Origin: Ruminococcus sp.
Lineage (GTDB): Bacteria; Bacillota; Clostridia; Oscillospirales; Ruminococcaceae
Assembly: GCF_024692365.1 (NCBI RefSeq)
Contig: NZ_JAILMR010000008.1
Coordinates: 1-64,000 of the forward strand
Direction of reading: 5' to 3'
Length of the DNA: 64,000 bases
This document shows positions 9,258-18,424 of the stretch, piece after piece. Made by a program: the position numbers and the translations under genes. Under the pieces are notes generated by a model. It was given only the letters and a program-made list of their open reading frames with translations, was not told where the DNA came from and made no database searches. Each line of letters opens with the position of its first letter. Position 1 is the first letter of the stretch.

Positions 9258-9296
9258 AAAAATGCTCTCCCGTGCTATTCGGAAGAGCATTTTTTA
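9258..9296. terminator. Bidirectional terminator between mrp and MATE genes
   Basis: AATGCTCT (9261-9268) pairs with AGAGCATT (9284-9291). T-run on the plus side and A-run on the left mean it can end both the Mrp gene and the convergent MATE gene. Confidence 0.8.
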
Positions 9297-10691
9297 TTTG
9301 TCGTTTACCAAGTTGCTTATCCAGATTCCCGAGCGTACCATAAAGAAGCCTATGACTACCTTTATGACTTCGGAGAAGGTTATAATTGCAAACATTGGAT
9401 GTATATCCATTTTAGTGAAATGCGCGATGATAAAGGCACAGGGAATCACTATCACCCATGTGAATGCGAAATCGAACAGGAAAGTCAGTCCTGTTTTGCC
9501 GCCGCTTCGCAGGGTGAAGTAGCAGGCGTGAGTGTAAGACCAGAGGGGCATTGCTATAGCCTGAACGATTATCATATAGCTTGAAAGAGCTTTGATCTCA
9601 TCGCTTGTTTTGTATACTTCAGGGAAAAGCGGTGCTAAAGGTATGATTGCCAGAGCGAGTATCAAAGTTGAAGCTACGCTGAAAAATCTCAGTTTGTCAT
9701 CGGTGCTTTTGGCTTGTTCAAGCTTGTTCGCACCAAGTTCCGCACCGACGATTATTCCTATGCATGAGCCCAGCTGTATGAACACAACGCTGAATAGGTT
9801 GGTTATGGTACTGCTGATGTTCCTTGCGGCTACAACGTCAAGTCCTCTCTCAGAATAACACTGAGCAAGCACCGACATACCTACCGACCAGAGAAATTCA
9901 TTCGCCAGCAGGGGAGAGCCTTTTATCACCATATCGCGAGCCAACTTAGAGGGTATGTGCACACTTTTGAAAAGCCCCACAGCGTAAGGATTTCTTTTGG
10001 GATTTGTATGTGTCCAGACAATCACGACACCAGCTTCTATCGCCTTGGCGATAACAGTGGCGATTGCCGCACCTTTTACTCCCATCTCAGGCATACCCAG
10101 TTTTCCGAAGATAAGTCCGTAGTCCAGCACAACATTAACGCCTACTGCTGTCATAGAACTTATCATTGGGATAGTGGTAATGCCACACTCACGAAGCGTG
10201 CTTGAATATGCCTGTCCAAGACCGAAAGGTATGAGTCCGATTATCATGATGCCCATGTATTCCTTGGCACTTTTTATCGTAAGGGCTATCATTTCGGGAC
10301 TGTCCTCGTCACTGATAAAAAGCTTTATCAGCGGTTCATCGAAGAAGCTCAGAACAAATGCACCAACGGCTATGGTGACCGTACATATGAACAGCTTGAA
10401 ACGCACTGTGTGCCGCAGACCGTCATTGTCGCCTTTCCCGAAAAACTGCGCACCGAATATACCCGGACCCGCAACCGCACCGAAGACGGTTATATTGAAT
10501 ACGAATATGAACTGATTGACGATGGATACTCCGCTCATCTGTTCAGTACCTATCTGCCCGACCATGATGTTGTCTATCATGCTGACGATGTTGGTGACCA
10601 GATTCTGAAGTATCATTGGTATTACCGTAACAAGCACACGCTTGTAAAACGCTTTATCGCCAATATATTTTTCTTTGAACGATGTTTTCAT
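9294..10691 (-). CDS. MATE family efflux transporter
   Basis: The 465-residue protein has about twelve hydrophobic segments in two homologous halves, typical MATE length, and the family-like N-terminal MILQNLVTNIVSMIDNIMVGQIG. MATE pumps export drugs, toxins or metabolites using Na+ or H+ gradients. AAAAGGAG precedes the ATG. It is a single-gene unit with its own promoter, convergent with the Mrp gene. Substrate cannot be inferred. Confidence 0.93.
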   Translation of the reverse strand: MKTSFKEKYIGDKAFYKRVLVTVIPMILQNLVTNIVSMIDNIMVGQIGTEQMSGVSIVNQFIFVFNITVFGAVAGPGIFGAQFFGKGDNDGLRHTVRFKLFICTVTIAVGAFVLSFFDEPLIKLFISDEDSPEMIALTIKSAKEYMGIMIIGLIPFGLGQAYSSTLRECGITTIPMISSMTAVGVNVVLDYGLIFGKLGMPEMGVKGAAIATVIAKAIEAGVVIVWTHTNPKRNPYAVGLFKSVHIPSKLARDMVIKGSPLLANEFLWSVGMSVLAQCYSERGLDVVAARNISSTITNLFSVVFIQLGSCIGIIVGAELGANKLEQAKSTDDKLRFFSVASTLILALAIIPLAPLFPEVYKTSDEIKALSSYMIIVQAIAMPLWSYTHACYFTLRSGGKTGLTFLFDFAFTWVIVIPCAFIIAHFTKMDIHPMFAIITFSEVIKVVIGFFMVRSGIWISNLVNDK

Positions 10692-10720
10692 GGTTATCTC
10701 CTTTTGGTTTATGAGAATAA

Positions 10721-10749
10721 ATTATAACACGGTTCGTGAAAAAAAGCAA
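10721..10749 (-). promoter_or_regulatory. MATE gene promoter
   Basis: On the minus strand TTGCTT (10744-10749), 17 bases, TATAAT (10721-10726), with an extended TGT. Confidence 0.6.
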
Positions 10750-10971
10750 GTCAATACTCGTTATTTTTACATTTTATTGATTATTCTATGCGGTATATAT
10801 TTAATTTTATGTGAGCATAATACGGAACAGGTCAAACAGAACTTTGCCATGAAGATTTATTCATATAAAACCAATGAATAGTTCAGCGGTGTATGATACA
10901 ATATAATCGGTTTGTAAATAGTGTACAAACTGCGTTGTACAATTTTAACAAAGAATATAAAGGAGAAAACA

Positions 10972-11613
10972 ATGAAATTTAAAAGATCAGCGGTTGTTCT
11001 TACAGCTATAATGATGATGTGCGCATCGGGCTGTGCTAATTCCGAGAAAAATGAAAATGCCGATAAGGCAGATAAAATAGAAAAATCAAATTCCTCTGCC
11101 GTGACTACAACTGTTGCAAATACAGTAACTATGCCTGAGCCTATACCGGTGCCGGAAGGCGGGTGGACGGACGAAACTATCAAAGACGTTATTTATATTA
11201 ATGGCAAAAAACTGGAATTTCCTTGTACTATTGATGACCTAGGTGACGGATTTGAGATAGAACCTAATGAAGAGGCTGATAAGGAAATGAAAGAAGATGG
11301 TTCTGCAGTGTATCATCTCAATTACTGTGGTAATTTTGTAGGCTTTGTTGGTATGAGAGAATCTGACAAAATATATCTATTAGACTTTGACGCATTTGAT
11401 AGTCCCATTGAGAACTACCCTGATATCCCGTTCAGTGTCAATGGTGTAACTATAGGCACACCCATTTCTGAAGTCAGAGAGATAATGGGTAAAGATTTTT
11501 CAGATGAAAAGGATAACGGTCACTTTAATTGTGATTTCAAAAATTTTAGGGTTAGTATGTATGATGCGTACAATAATGATAAGATATCTTCTATTGAAAT
11601 ATTTAGTCATTAA
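10972..11613 (+). CDS. Small lipoprotein of unknown function
   Basis: The ATG at 10972 follows AAAGGAG and begins a lipoprotein signal (ASGC, Cys 21), so I reject the longer upstream start. The 213-residue product has a Lys/Asp/Asn-rich tether to about residue 40, a Thr/Val/Pro stretch, then a compact domain (about 65-213) with two related beta-type segments (VIYINGKKLEFPCTIDDL and PFSVNGVTIGTPISEV). I do not recognise the family. A TATAAT at 10902-10907 may be its -10 box, but the -35 is poor. No clear terminator follows. Confidence 0.8.
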   Translation: MKFKRSAVVLTAIMMMCASGCANSEKNENADKADKIEKSNSSAVTTTVANTVTMPEPIPVPEGGWTDETIKDVIYINGKKLEFPCTIDDLGDGFEIEPNEEADKEMKEDGSAVYHLNYCGNFVGFVGMRESDKIYLLDFDAFDSPIENYPDIPFSVNGVTIGTPISEVREIMGKDFSDEKDNGHFNCDFKNFRVSMYDAYNNDKISSIEIFSH

Positions 11614-11708
11614 AAACAATTAAGAAAAATATTCCTTAAAAGAACAACTTACATAATTACGATGAAAACTCGTCAGATAAAAAATGAATGTAAAATTTAA
11701 TTTTCCAC

Positions 11709-11737
11709 TTGACAAAACCGCGGAAATGTAGTATCAT
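11709..11737 (+). promoter_or_regulatory. Promoter of the T-box operon
   Basis: TTGACA (11709-11714), a 17-base spacer and TATCAT (11732-11737) place the transcript start near 11744, just ahead of stem I of the T-box leader. Confidence 0.8.
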
Positions 11738-11755
11738 TAGTTAAATAACACAAAT

Positions 11756-11990
11756 AAATGCTGTGACGGAGCAAAGTAGTCGGGTCAGCGTATTTTCAGA
11801 GAGTCTGCGGGTGGTGTGAGCAGACAGCGCCCCATGATGAAGTTACTCTCCTGAGCTTTCGGCTTGAAATTTCAGTAGGGCTGAACGTTCCCCGCGTTAA
11901 GGGCAAAGAGGTCGGCGTATGCCGATAAACTGAGGTGGTACCGCGTAAATTTCGCCCTCGGAGGACTTAGTGTCTTTCGAGGGCTTTTTT
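11756..11990 (+). promoter_or_regulatory. T-box riboswitch, probable valine specifier
   Basis: The leader has the T-box parts in order: AGTA of the specifier loop (about 11776), the distal stem I sequence AGAGAGTCTGC with GGTG, and GAA followed by GTT (11842-11844) where the specifier codon is expected. TGAAATTTCAGTAGGGCTGAACG and CCCGCGTTAAGGG follow. Next come the T-box core GGTGGTACCGCG (11934-11945) and a terminator GCCCTCG (11954-11960) / CGAGGGC (11978-11984) with six T. GTT would read uncharged tRNA-Val; TGGT in the core fits a discriminator A. Uncharged tRNA should permit readthrough into the acetyltransferase operon. Together with its promoter it fills most of the 11614-12018 gap. 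Confidence 0.92.
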
Positions 11991-12018
11991 ATATTCTGAA
12001 AAAGAGAGGTGTCGTTCA

Positions 12019-12495
12019 ATGAAAAATATCAGACTTGTAAAAGCAAGTGCCGAAAATGCAGAGCTTATCCACAGCTTACAGAAAGATGCTTTTATGCCCC
12101 TTTATGAACGATACCACGATGACGGTACTTCTCCTGCGCTTGAAACTGTCAGCAGTGTTGCCGAAAAGATAGCTTATTCGGATTTTCTGATAATATACCT
12201 TGATGATACTCCTGTTGGCGGAGTAAGAGTGCGGCGTTTTGAAAACGATGGTGATGTCGCAAGAAATATTAGTCCACTGTTTGTTATCCCCGAATATTGG
12301 GATAAGGGCATAGGTTCTGAGGTCATGAAAATACTATTTGACAACTATGATGATGCTGACAAATGGACGCTTGCCACCATCGAAGAAGATGCGAGGAACT
12401 GCCATTTCTACGAAAAGCATGGATTCGTTCGTACCGGTAATAAGTCGGTCATAAATGAACTAATGACTATTATCGGATATGAGAAGAGGTGCTGA
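12019..12495 (+). CDS. GNAT family N-acetyltransferase
   Basis: The 158-residue protein carries the GNAT fold, with the acetyl-CoA binding motif near residues 90-105 (LFVIPEYWDKGIGSEVMK) and a late NCHFYEKHGFVRTG typical of the family. It acetylates an amine on an unknown substrate. It is the first gene after the T-box leader, 28 bases downstream of its T-run, with GAGAGGTG as ribosome site, so its expression should rise when the sensed amino acid, probably valine, is scarce. Only two bases separate it from the next gene. Confidence 0.88.
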   Translation: MKNIRLVKASAENAELIHSLQKDAFMPLYERYHDDGTSPALETVSSVAEKIAYSDFLIIYLDDTPVGGVRVRRFENDGDVARNISPLFVIPEYWDKGIGSEVMKILFDNYDDADKWTLATIEEDARNCHFYEKHGFVRTGNKSVINELMTIIGYEKRC

Positions 12496-12497
12496 CT

Positions 12498-13325
12498 ATG
12501 GAATGTTTCGATAAGAAGGCAGTTAAGATTCTCACGAATAAATTCTGGGATCACGGCTGGCGCAGAAACTGGTTTCCCGATGGTTATCACCCTTATCCGG
12601 AACCCTCTCCCGAGGATTTTGCATATGCAAAGGAAAAGGGCTTGATGTTTGATGAACAGATAATCCCGCACGATGAAATGATACCAAGGCTTTTAAAGGC
12701 AAAGGAGCTCATCACTTTTGACAAATGTGCCGCGGCGTTTTTGTGTAGTCTTTCCACACGTGAAATAGCTCTCAGATCTGTTATCGTAAGCAAGCTTATC
12801 GCAGAAAATATGACAGACCATAAGTTCACGCCCTATGGACTGAGGGACGATTCTCCGAATTTCAAGGGTTACTGTCAAGGTTGTCTTGACTGCGGAACTG
12901 CCCGTATCGGCGCTGTTTCAAGAGAGATGGACATTTACAGCTTTGAGCGAATTAAATTCGGCGGAGTTGATATGAGCGACCCTTACCGCTGTATGTTCGA
13001 TCTGGAAACTTTTCCCGTCGAGCATGATTTTACACCCACGGAAGAAGATATCTCCATATTCAGAAATATCATTTCTGTCTGTGAAAGTTGTGAGTCGGAC
13101 GATGCGGCAACGCAGTTGTGTCAGAAACTAGCAGGTGTTTTCAAGTCAAACAAGAACGAGCGCAGCAGCCTGATAGAAGTTCTGGGTTGGCTGAGGATAC
13201 TTTCTTTTGTCAAGATACGACCTATGAGAGGTTCAAAAAACGATTGGGACAGTGTTTCAAACTGGCGTGGCGAGGACGGAATTGATCATGATATGTTGAA
13301 TAAATATTTCGGCAGATATTTGTAA
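12498..13325 (+). CDS. Unknown protein in the T-box operon
   Basis: I do not recognise this 275-residue soluble protein. The ATG at 12498 fits GAAGAGGTG upstream better than the GTG at 12489. It is rich in aromatic residues near the N-terminus (FWDHGWRRNWFPDGYHPYPEP) and has a Cys group CQGCLDCG at about 147-154 that could bind zinc or a cluster. A further CESCES lies near 195. It has no signal peptide or membrane segment. It is packed between the GNAT gene (2-base gap) and the radical SAM gene (3-base gap), so the three form one T-box-controlled operon. Confidence 0.75.
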   Translation: MECFDKKAVKILTNKFWDHGWRRNWFPDGYHPYPEPSPEDFAYAKEKGLMFDEQIIPHDEMIPRLLKAKELITFDKCAAAFLCSLSTREIALRSVIVSKLIAENMTDHKFTPYGLRDDSPNFKGYCQGCLDCGTARIGAVSREMDIYSFERIKFGGVDMSDPYRCMFDLETFPVEHDFTPTEEDISIFRNIISVCESCESDDAATQLCQKLAGVFKSNKNERSSLIEVLGWLRILSFVKIRPMRGSKNDWDSVSNWRGEDGIDHDMLNKYFGRYL

Positions 13326-13328
13326 GTT

Positions 13329-14213
13329 ATGGAATACATAAAAGCTAAGAGCATTCTGCAAAAGTGCAAGGATAATTCCTGGTTCGGAAATGATTACAAT
13401 ATGAATCTGTACCGCGGCTGCTGTCATGGGTGCATTTATTGTGACAGCCGAAGTGAATGTTATCAGATAGAGGATTTTGACAAGGTTCGCGCCAAAGAAA
13501 ATGCGCTGATGATACTCCGTGATGAACTTCGCAGAAAGGTGAAAACAGGCGTTATCGGTACGGGTTCGATGTCTGACCCGTATAACCCATTTGAACGCGA
13601 AGAGAGACTGACTGAAAAGTCGCTGATGCTGATAGATGCGTACAATTTCGGGATAACCGTGATAACAAAATCCCCGCTGATAACAAGAGATATCCCTCTC
13701 TATAAGCAGATAGCGGAACATTCTCCCGTGCTTTGTAAAATGACGATAACTACCACAGATGATAAGCTTTCGTGGTTAGTTGAACCTCGTGTGGCAGTAT
13801 CTTCCAAGAGGTTTGATGCGCTAGCGAAGATGTCTAATGCAGGTTTGTTCACAGGGATAACACTGATGCCTGTGTTGCCTTTTATCGAGGACACTGAGGA
13901 TAATATCCGAATGATAGTCCGCCGTGCACGTGAATGTGGTGTGCGGTGCATATATCCCGCATTTGGCTTGACGCTTCGTGCAGGCAACAGGGAATATTTC
14001 TACCAAAAGCTTGACGAAAGCTTTCACGGACTTAAAGAGCAATATATCCGCTGGTACGGCAACAGATATGAATGCCAATCGCCGAACGCTAAAAAGCTGT
14101 GGCAGGTGTTCACAGAAGAATGCGAGCGGTTCGGTATAATCTATGAGATGAAAGCAATAATCCAAGCATATAAATCAGGTTACGGAGATATGCAGCTGAG
14201 TTTTTTTGACTGA
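13329..14213 (+). CDS. SPL-family radical SAM protein
   Basis: The 294-residue protein has the radical SAM cluster motif CxxxCxxC in RGCCHGCIYCDSR (about residues 31-43), followed by GTGSMSDPYNPFE and ITVITKSPLITRD. This pattern is that of the spore-photoproduct-lyase-like radical SAM group annotated SPL family or Rv2578c-like, which includes many enzymes not acting on DNA. It lacks the size and C-terminal Cys context that would make true SplB convincing. It is the third gene of the T-box operon. Its substrate is unknown. Confidence 0.88.
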   Translation: MEYIKAKSILQKCKDNSWFGNDYNMNLYRGCCHGCIYCDSRSECYQIEDFDKVRAKENALMILRDELRRKVKTGVIGTGSMSDPYNPFEREERLTEKSLMLIDAYNFGITVITKSPLITRDIPLYKQIAEHSPVLCKMTITTTDDKLSWLVEPRVAVSSKRFDALAKMSNAGLFTGITLMPVLPFIEDTEDNIRMIVRRARECGVRCIYPAFGLTLRAGNREYFYQKLDESFHGLKEQYIRWYGNRYECQSPNAKKLWQVFTEECERFGIIYEMKAIIQAYKSGYGDMQLSFFD

Positions 14214-14404
14214 AAAGAAGAGTGGTACCATGGTGAAAGTATACGCTGAAAATTGTGGATTAAAAGCTAATGAATATAAAGCTTCTTATCGGCTATTTCA
14301 ACGGTTATGTGTATGTGGTATGGAAAAACTCACTTTCCGAGATTGGCATATTTTCTGATATATTCAGTTAACAATAAAAATAATATAAATGGAGGAAAAC
14401 TAAA

Positions 14405-15625
14405 ATGACTTGTTTTGAAGAACTCAAAAGAAGAGGGCTCATCGCCCAGATGACAGATGAAAAGGAGCTGGAAGAGCTTATCAACAATGGTAAGGCTACT
14501 TTCTATATCGGTTTTGACCCTACTGCTGACAGTCTTCACGTTGGTCACTTCATGGCTCTGTGCCTGATGAAGAGACTTCAGATGGCTGGCAACAAGCCTA
14601 TCGCACTGGTAGGCGGCGGTACCGGTATGATAGGTGACCCTTCAGGTAAGAGCGATATGCGTAAAATGTTGACTCCCGAGACAATTCAGCACAACTGCGA
14701 ATGCTTCAAGAAGCAGATGAGCAGATTCATCGATTTCTCAGACGGCAAGGCTCTGATGGTAAACAACGGCGACTGGCTGCTTAATCTCAACTACATCGAT
14801 GTTCTTCGTGAAGTTGGTGCTTGTTTCTCTGTAAACAAGATGCTGACATTCGAGTGCTACAAGCAGAGAATGGAGAGAGGTCTGACATTCTTGGAATTCA
14901 ACTACATGATAATGCAGTCCTACGATTTCTACAGACTTTTCCAGGATTACGGTTGTAATATGCAGTTCGGCGGCGACGACCAGTGGGCAAATATGCTTGG
15001 CGGTACCGAGCTTATCAGAAAGAAGCTGGGTAAGGACGCTTACGCTATGACCATCACACTGCTGCTCAATTCCGAAGGCAAGAAGATGGGTAAGACCGAA
15101 AAGGGTGCTGTATGGCTGGATGCTGAAAAGACTTCTCCTTACGATTTCTACCAGTACTGGAGAAATGTGGATGACGCTGATGTTATCAAGTGCCTCAAGC
15201 TGCTGACATTCGTTCCTATCGAGGAGATCGAAGAGATGGAGCAGCACATGGAAGGTGCTGAGTACAACAAGGCTAAGGAACTTCTTGCATTCGAACTGAC
15301 AAAGCTTATCCACGGTGAAGAGGAAGCTCAGAAGGCTGACGCTGCTGCAAAGGCTATCTTTGGCGGCGGATCAGACAGCGCTGATATGCCTACAACCACA
15401 CTTACTGCTGATGATGTTGACGAGAACAAGCAGATTGGTATCCTGAATCTGCTGGTAAAGGCAGGTCTGTGTCCTTCCAACGGTGAAGCAAGAAGACTTG
15501 TTCAGCAGAACGGTATAGCTGTAAACGGCGAAAAGTTCACCGACCCCAAGGGTATGGTTGATCTTTCCGAGCAGGTAATCATCAAGAAGGGCAAGAAGGT
15601 ATTCCATAAGGTGGTACTGGGCTGA
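14405..15625 (+). CDS. tyrS: Tyrosyl-tRNA synthetase
   Basis: The 406-residue class I enzyme charges tRNA-Tyr. It shows the HIGH equivalent HVGH in [13 protein letters not shown] (about residue 42), the KMSKS equivalent KMGKT (about 235), and a C-terminal S4 RNA-binding domain (about 340-406). TyrZ and TyrS subtypes exist; I cannot separate them securely by eye. GGAGG precedes the ATG. Unlike many clostridial tyrS genes, the 190-base upstream gap shows no T-box sequence. Confidence 0.97.
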   Translation: MTCFEELKRRGLIAQMTDEKELEELINNGKATFYIGFDPTADSLHVGHFMALCLMKRLQMAGNKPIALVGGGTGMIGDPSGKSDMRKMLTPETIQHNCECFKKQMSRFIDFSDGKALMVNNGDWLLNLNYIDVLREVGACFSVNKMLTFECYKQRMERGLTFLEFNYMIMQSYDFYRLFQDYGCNMQFGGDDQWANMLGGTELIRKKLGKDAYAMTITLLLNSEGKKMGKTEKGAVWLDAEKTSPYDFYQYWRNVDDADVIKCLKLLTFVPIEEIEEMEQHMEGAEYNKAKELLAFELTKLIHGEEEAQKADAAAKAIFGGGSDSADMPTTTLTADDVDENKQIGILNLLVKAGLCPSNGEARRLVQQNGIAVNGEKFTDPKGMVDLSEQVIIKKGKKVFHKVVLG

Positions 15626-15663
15626 TATTTCCCATTAAATATTTAACGTATTATATAATGAAC

Positions 15664-15694
15664 AACTGCCCGATAGTTGAAGCTGTCGGGCAGT
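15664..15694 (+). terminator. Hairpin after tyrS
   Basis: ACTGCCCGA pairs with TCGGGCAGT; the following TGTATTT is only moderately T-rich, so termination strength is uncertain. Confidence 0.55.
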
Positions 15695-15730
15695 GTATTT
15701 AGAAAAAATTGTAAATTTTAGCAGACCCTA

Positions 15731-15759
15731 TTGCATATAAGATATGTTCATGCTATAAT
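15731..15759 (+). promoter_or_regulatory. Promoter of the rlmA-like gene
   Basis: TTGCAT (15731-15736), 17 bases, TATAAT (15754-15759) with extended TGC, 18 bases before the start codon. Confidence 0.7.
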
Positions 15760-15777
15760 AATCCAAAGGTGATGAAT

Positions 15778-16599
15778 ATGTACATCTGTCCCGTATGTAA
15801 GAAAAAACTCAATAAGGTAGAAAATTCATGGAAATGTGTGAACGGTCACAGTTTTGATATTGCCCGCAAGGGTCACGTTAATTTGCTGACTACCGCGAAG
15901 CATAATCCCAAGACCGCAGGCGATAATGCAGAAATGGTCAAGGCGCGTACCGAGTTTCTCGACAAGGGCTATTACAGACCTCTTGCGGAGAAAATAAGGG
16001 AGATAACAACAGCGGAGATAAATACTATCGAAAATCCCGTTATTATCGACAGTGGCTGTGGCGAAGGCTTTTACACAGCTGAACTTTCAAATATAGGCAA
16101 GGCACGAATTTTCGGAATAGATATCTCAAAACACGCGGTCGCACACTGCATGACAAGGATACATCAGGCGAGAATAAAAAACTGTGAGTTTGCAGTGGCT
16201 TCATCTTTTGAATTGCCTTTTGCTGACAGATGTGCCGATGCTGTGATAAGCGTTTTTGCTCCCGTCTGCAATGATGAGTATCACCGTGTATTGAAAAAAG
16301 GCGGCAAACTTATAGTTGTTTCGCCATCGCCCAGACATTTGTTTGAGCTGAAAGCTGCTGTCTACGATAAGCCTTACGAAAACAAACCCAACGACTATCA
16401 TCTTGACCGTTTCGTCAAGTTCGGTGAAACTGTCTTTGAGTACAAGAAAGAACTTACATCACAGAAAGATATATTCGATCTGTTCATGATGACACCGTAT
16501 TTTTATAAGACTTCCGAGGAGGGCATATCAAGGCTGAAAGAACTCGATAGCATCGAAGTCACCTGCGGGTTTGTGATACAGGTATACCGCAGAAAGTAG
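15778..16599 (+). CDS. RlmA-type 23S rRNA (guanine-N1) methyltransferase
   Basis: The N-terminal zinc-ribbon CPVC...CVNGHSFDIARKGHVNLL is diagnostic of the RlmA/TlrB family, which methylates N1 of a guanine in helix 35 of 23S rRNA (G745 or G748, E. coli numbering). The SAM-binding domain follows (IIDSGCGEGFYTAEL, about residues 90-105). ATG 15778 is chosen because AAAGGTGAT lies at the right distance and the zinc motif begins at once. The RlmA(II) subtype can give resistance to tylosin-like macrolides, but the subtype cannot be settled from sequence alone. Confidence 0.9.
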   Translation: MYICPVCKKKLNKVENSWKCVNGHSFDIARKGHVNLLTTAKHNPKTAGDNAEMVKARTEFLDKGYYRPLAEKIREITTAEINTIENPVIIDSGCGEGFYTAELSNIGKARIFGIDISKHAVAHCMTRIHQARIKNCEFAVASSFELPFADRCADAVISVFAPVCNDEYHRVLKKGGKLIVVSPSPRHLFELKAAVYDKPYENKPNDYHLDRFVKFGETVFEYKKELTSQKDIFDLFMMTPYFYKTSEEGISRLKELDSIEVTCGFVIQVYRRK

Positions 16600-16632
16600 T
16601 ACATAAAAGTCTACAGAAAATGAGGGATATAT

Positions 16633-17604
16633 ATGGATAGGGAATTATTCTGCAAAGGTTATACATGGGGATTTTTCAGCAGAGAAGGAGAACTTCTTAC
16701 AGATGATGCTGAAAAGTCTATGAAACGTCTTGCATCAAACGGTCTTGACTGGATATGCATAACTGTCAACGGCTGGCAGGAAACTTTTTACAGCACTACA
16801 GTTTTTTCTCTTTATGGATTGACCCATACAGATGTTGAAATTGAACACGCAGTAAAGCTTGCAAAATCCCTCGGGCTGAAAGTCTGTCTGAAACCTATGG
16901 TGAATTGCCTTGACCATTCGTGGAGGGCAAGGATAGATTTTCCAACCGAAGAGGGCTGTGATTACTGGAAAAAGTGGTTCAGTTCCTATAACAGATTCAT
17001 GCTGTACTATGCTAAAATGGCAGAAAAGCTCGGCTGTGAAATGCTGTGTACAGGCTGTGAGATGGCTGGTATGGATAAGCAAAGCAGCTACTGCCGCGAC
17101 ATGATAAGCCGTGTTAGAAAAGTGTACAGCGGTATCATCATGCATAATATTAATCACGGTGATGAGTTCCGATTTGACTGGCTTGATGCGGTCGATGTTA
17201 TTGGAATAAGCGGATATTATCCAGTAACCGACGGAGTAAATACCGGCATAGAATGTATGCGCGAGCGCTGGTCAGAGGTAGTTTCACGACTTGAAAAATG
17301 CAATGAAAAGTACTGCAAGCCTATCATGTTTGCTGAGATAGGCGTTCGCAGTGAACAGGGTTGTTCTGCATATCCTTGGGATTTCCATGATCGTTCAGAA
17401 AAGCCTGCGGATGAACAGGAGCAGTCTGATTTTTATGAAAGTGCGATGGAAGCTACGTGGGATAAGCCATGGTTCTGTGGATATTTCTGGTGGGATTGGA
17501 AAGCTGTTATTCCCGACGAATCTAAAGCAAAGGATAACCGTGATTTTACAGTTTACGGAAAACTGGCGGAGAAAACTCTCAGAAAATGGTATACTGAAAA
17601 ATAA
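16633..17604 (+). CDS. GH113-like glycoside hydrolase, intracellular
   Basis: The 323-residue single-domain TIM-barrel protein resembles GH113 beta-mannanases. Glu 143 in CTGCEMAG and Glu 235 in MFAEIGVRS fit the acid/base and nucleophile positions of clan GH-A, and VNCLDHSWRARI and the Trp-rich end (GYFWWDWKAV) fit the substrate cleft. It has no signal peptide, so it should act on imported oligosaccharides such as manno-oligomers rather than on polymer outside. GAGGGATAT precedes the ATG. No transporter or CBM is nearby. Substrate is inferred from the family. Confidence 0.8.
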   Translation: MDRELFCKGYTWGFFSREGELLTDDAEKSMKRLASNGLDWICITVNGWQETFYSTTVFSLYGLTHTDVEIEHAVKLAKSLGLKVCLKPMVNCLDHSWRARIDFPTEEGCDYWKKWFSSYNRFMLYYAKMAEKLGCEMLCTGCEMAGMDKQSSYCRDMISRVRKVYSGIIMHNINHGDEFRFDWLDAVDVIGISGYYPVTDGVNTGIECMRERWSEVVSRLEKCNEKYCKPIMFAEIGVRSEQGCSAYPWDFHDRSEKPADEQEQSDFYESAMEATWDKPWFCGYFWWDWKAVIPDESKAKDNRDFTVYGKLAEKTLRKWYTEK

Positions 17605-17605
17605 T

Positions 17606-17647
17606 AAAAAACTGTCCCGCGGTATTCCAGCCGCAGGACAGTTTTTT
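17606..17647. terminator. Bidirectional terminator
   Basis: ACTGTCC (17611-17617) pairs with GGACAGT (17636-17642), with A-run on the left and T-run on the right. It separates the convergent GH113-like and membrane-protein genes. Confidence 0.8.
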
Positions 17648-17652
17648 CATTT

Positions 17653-18282
17653 TCAGCCCCAGTAAGGGAGAACAATTTGTATCAATATCGCAACAGGAAT
17701 TGAGAGCGCGACTTCTGCTGCGAGCTCTTTTGGCTTTCTTCTAAGTACAAAAAGTGTGGCTATGAGTACCATAACTTCTGTGATATGTGGGATCATTATT
17801 CCCTGCAAAAACAGGATAGTCTGGGATAAAACCGCACCGATTATTATACCGGATATACCGATCGCAATTTTACTTTCGTCCTTAGCAAAATGACATACAG
17901 CACCCAAAAATGGAGATACCAAAGTTAACCCAAACCATATCATCGCATAGTTCATCGGAAAGAATCCTGCCACAATGGCGCAGTAAATATAATAGCTTGA
18001 AACCATTCCCAGGAAGAACAGGAAGACGTTCAGTGCTGCTCTTTTTGCTGAACTGCTGTAAACCGAAATGCATACACCAAGAAATATCCATATTCCAAAT
18101 CTGCCAAGAAAATTTGTGACGTCAAGTTTTTGCATTATGGTTGGAAGTTCATTAAAAGCTGCTTCGTCCAGTGCTTTTGAACCTACTCCCATCAATATCC
18201 CGAATATCAGAATTGCAATGCTTGAAATTATTTTACGTTTCAATGTAATGCTATTGTCCTTCGTTTTGTTTGTCTCTGTCAT
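17653..18282 (-). CDS. Membrane protein, DUF6518-like
   Basis: ATG 18282 has GGAGAGGG nine bases upstream and is preferred to the longer frame. The 209-residue protein has about six to seven hydrophobic helices starting at residue 17, and RAALNVFLFFLGMVSSYYIY resembles the DUF6518 family signature as I recall it. Function is unknown. It stands alone between its convergent neighbour and purA, which is upstream on the same strand but separated by a terminator. Confidence 0.75.
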   Translation of the reverse strand: MTETNKTKDNSITLKRKIISSIAILIFGILMGVGSKALDEAAFNELPTIMQKLDVTNFLGRFGIWIFLGVCISVYSSSAKRAALNVFLFFLGMVSSYYIYCAIVAGFFPMNYAMIWFGLTLVSPFLGAVCHFAKDESKIAIGISGIIIGAVLSQTILFLQGIMIPHITEVMVLIATLFVLRRKPKELAAEVALSIPVAILIQIVLPYWG

Positions 18283-18380
18283 AATTAATGTCCCTCTCCG
18301 ATGGTGTTTTTTCTGTCTTCCATCGGTTATATTATACCCCAGCAAGGGTGTTAAGTCAATAAACTTATGATAATCTTAAG

Positions 18381-18410
18381 AAAAAAGAACTGACCGTTCT
18401 TAGCGGTCAG
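18381..18410 (-). terminator. purA terminator
   Basis: CTGACCG (18390-18396) pairs with CGGTCAG (18404-18410); on the minus strand TTCTTTTTT follows. Confidence 0.8.
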
Positions 18411-18424
18411 CCCTAGTAAATATC

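Noticed and set aside
13329-14213. True spore photoproduct lyase
   Set aside because: The CxxxCxxC and SPL-family pattern are present, but the protein is shorter and lies in a T-box operon, so I call only the wider family.
14214-14404. T-box before tyrS
   Set aside because: No GGTGG-ACCGCG core, AGTA motif or terminator is present in this gap.
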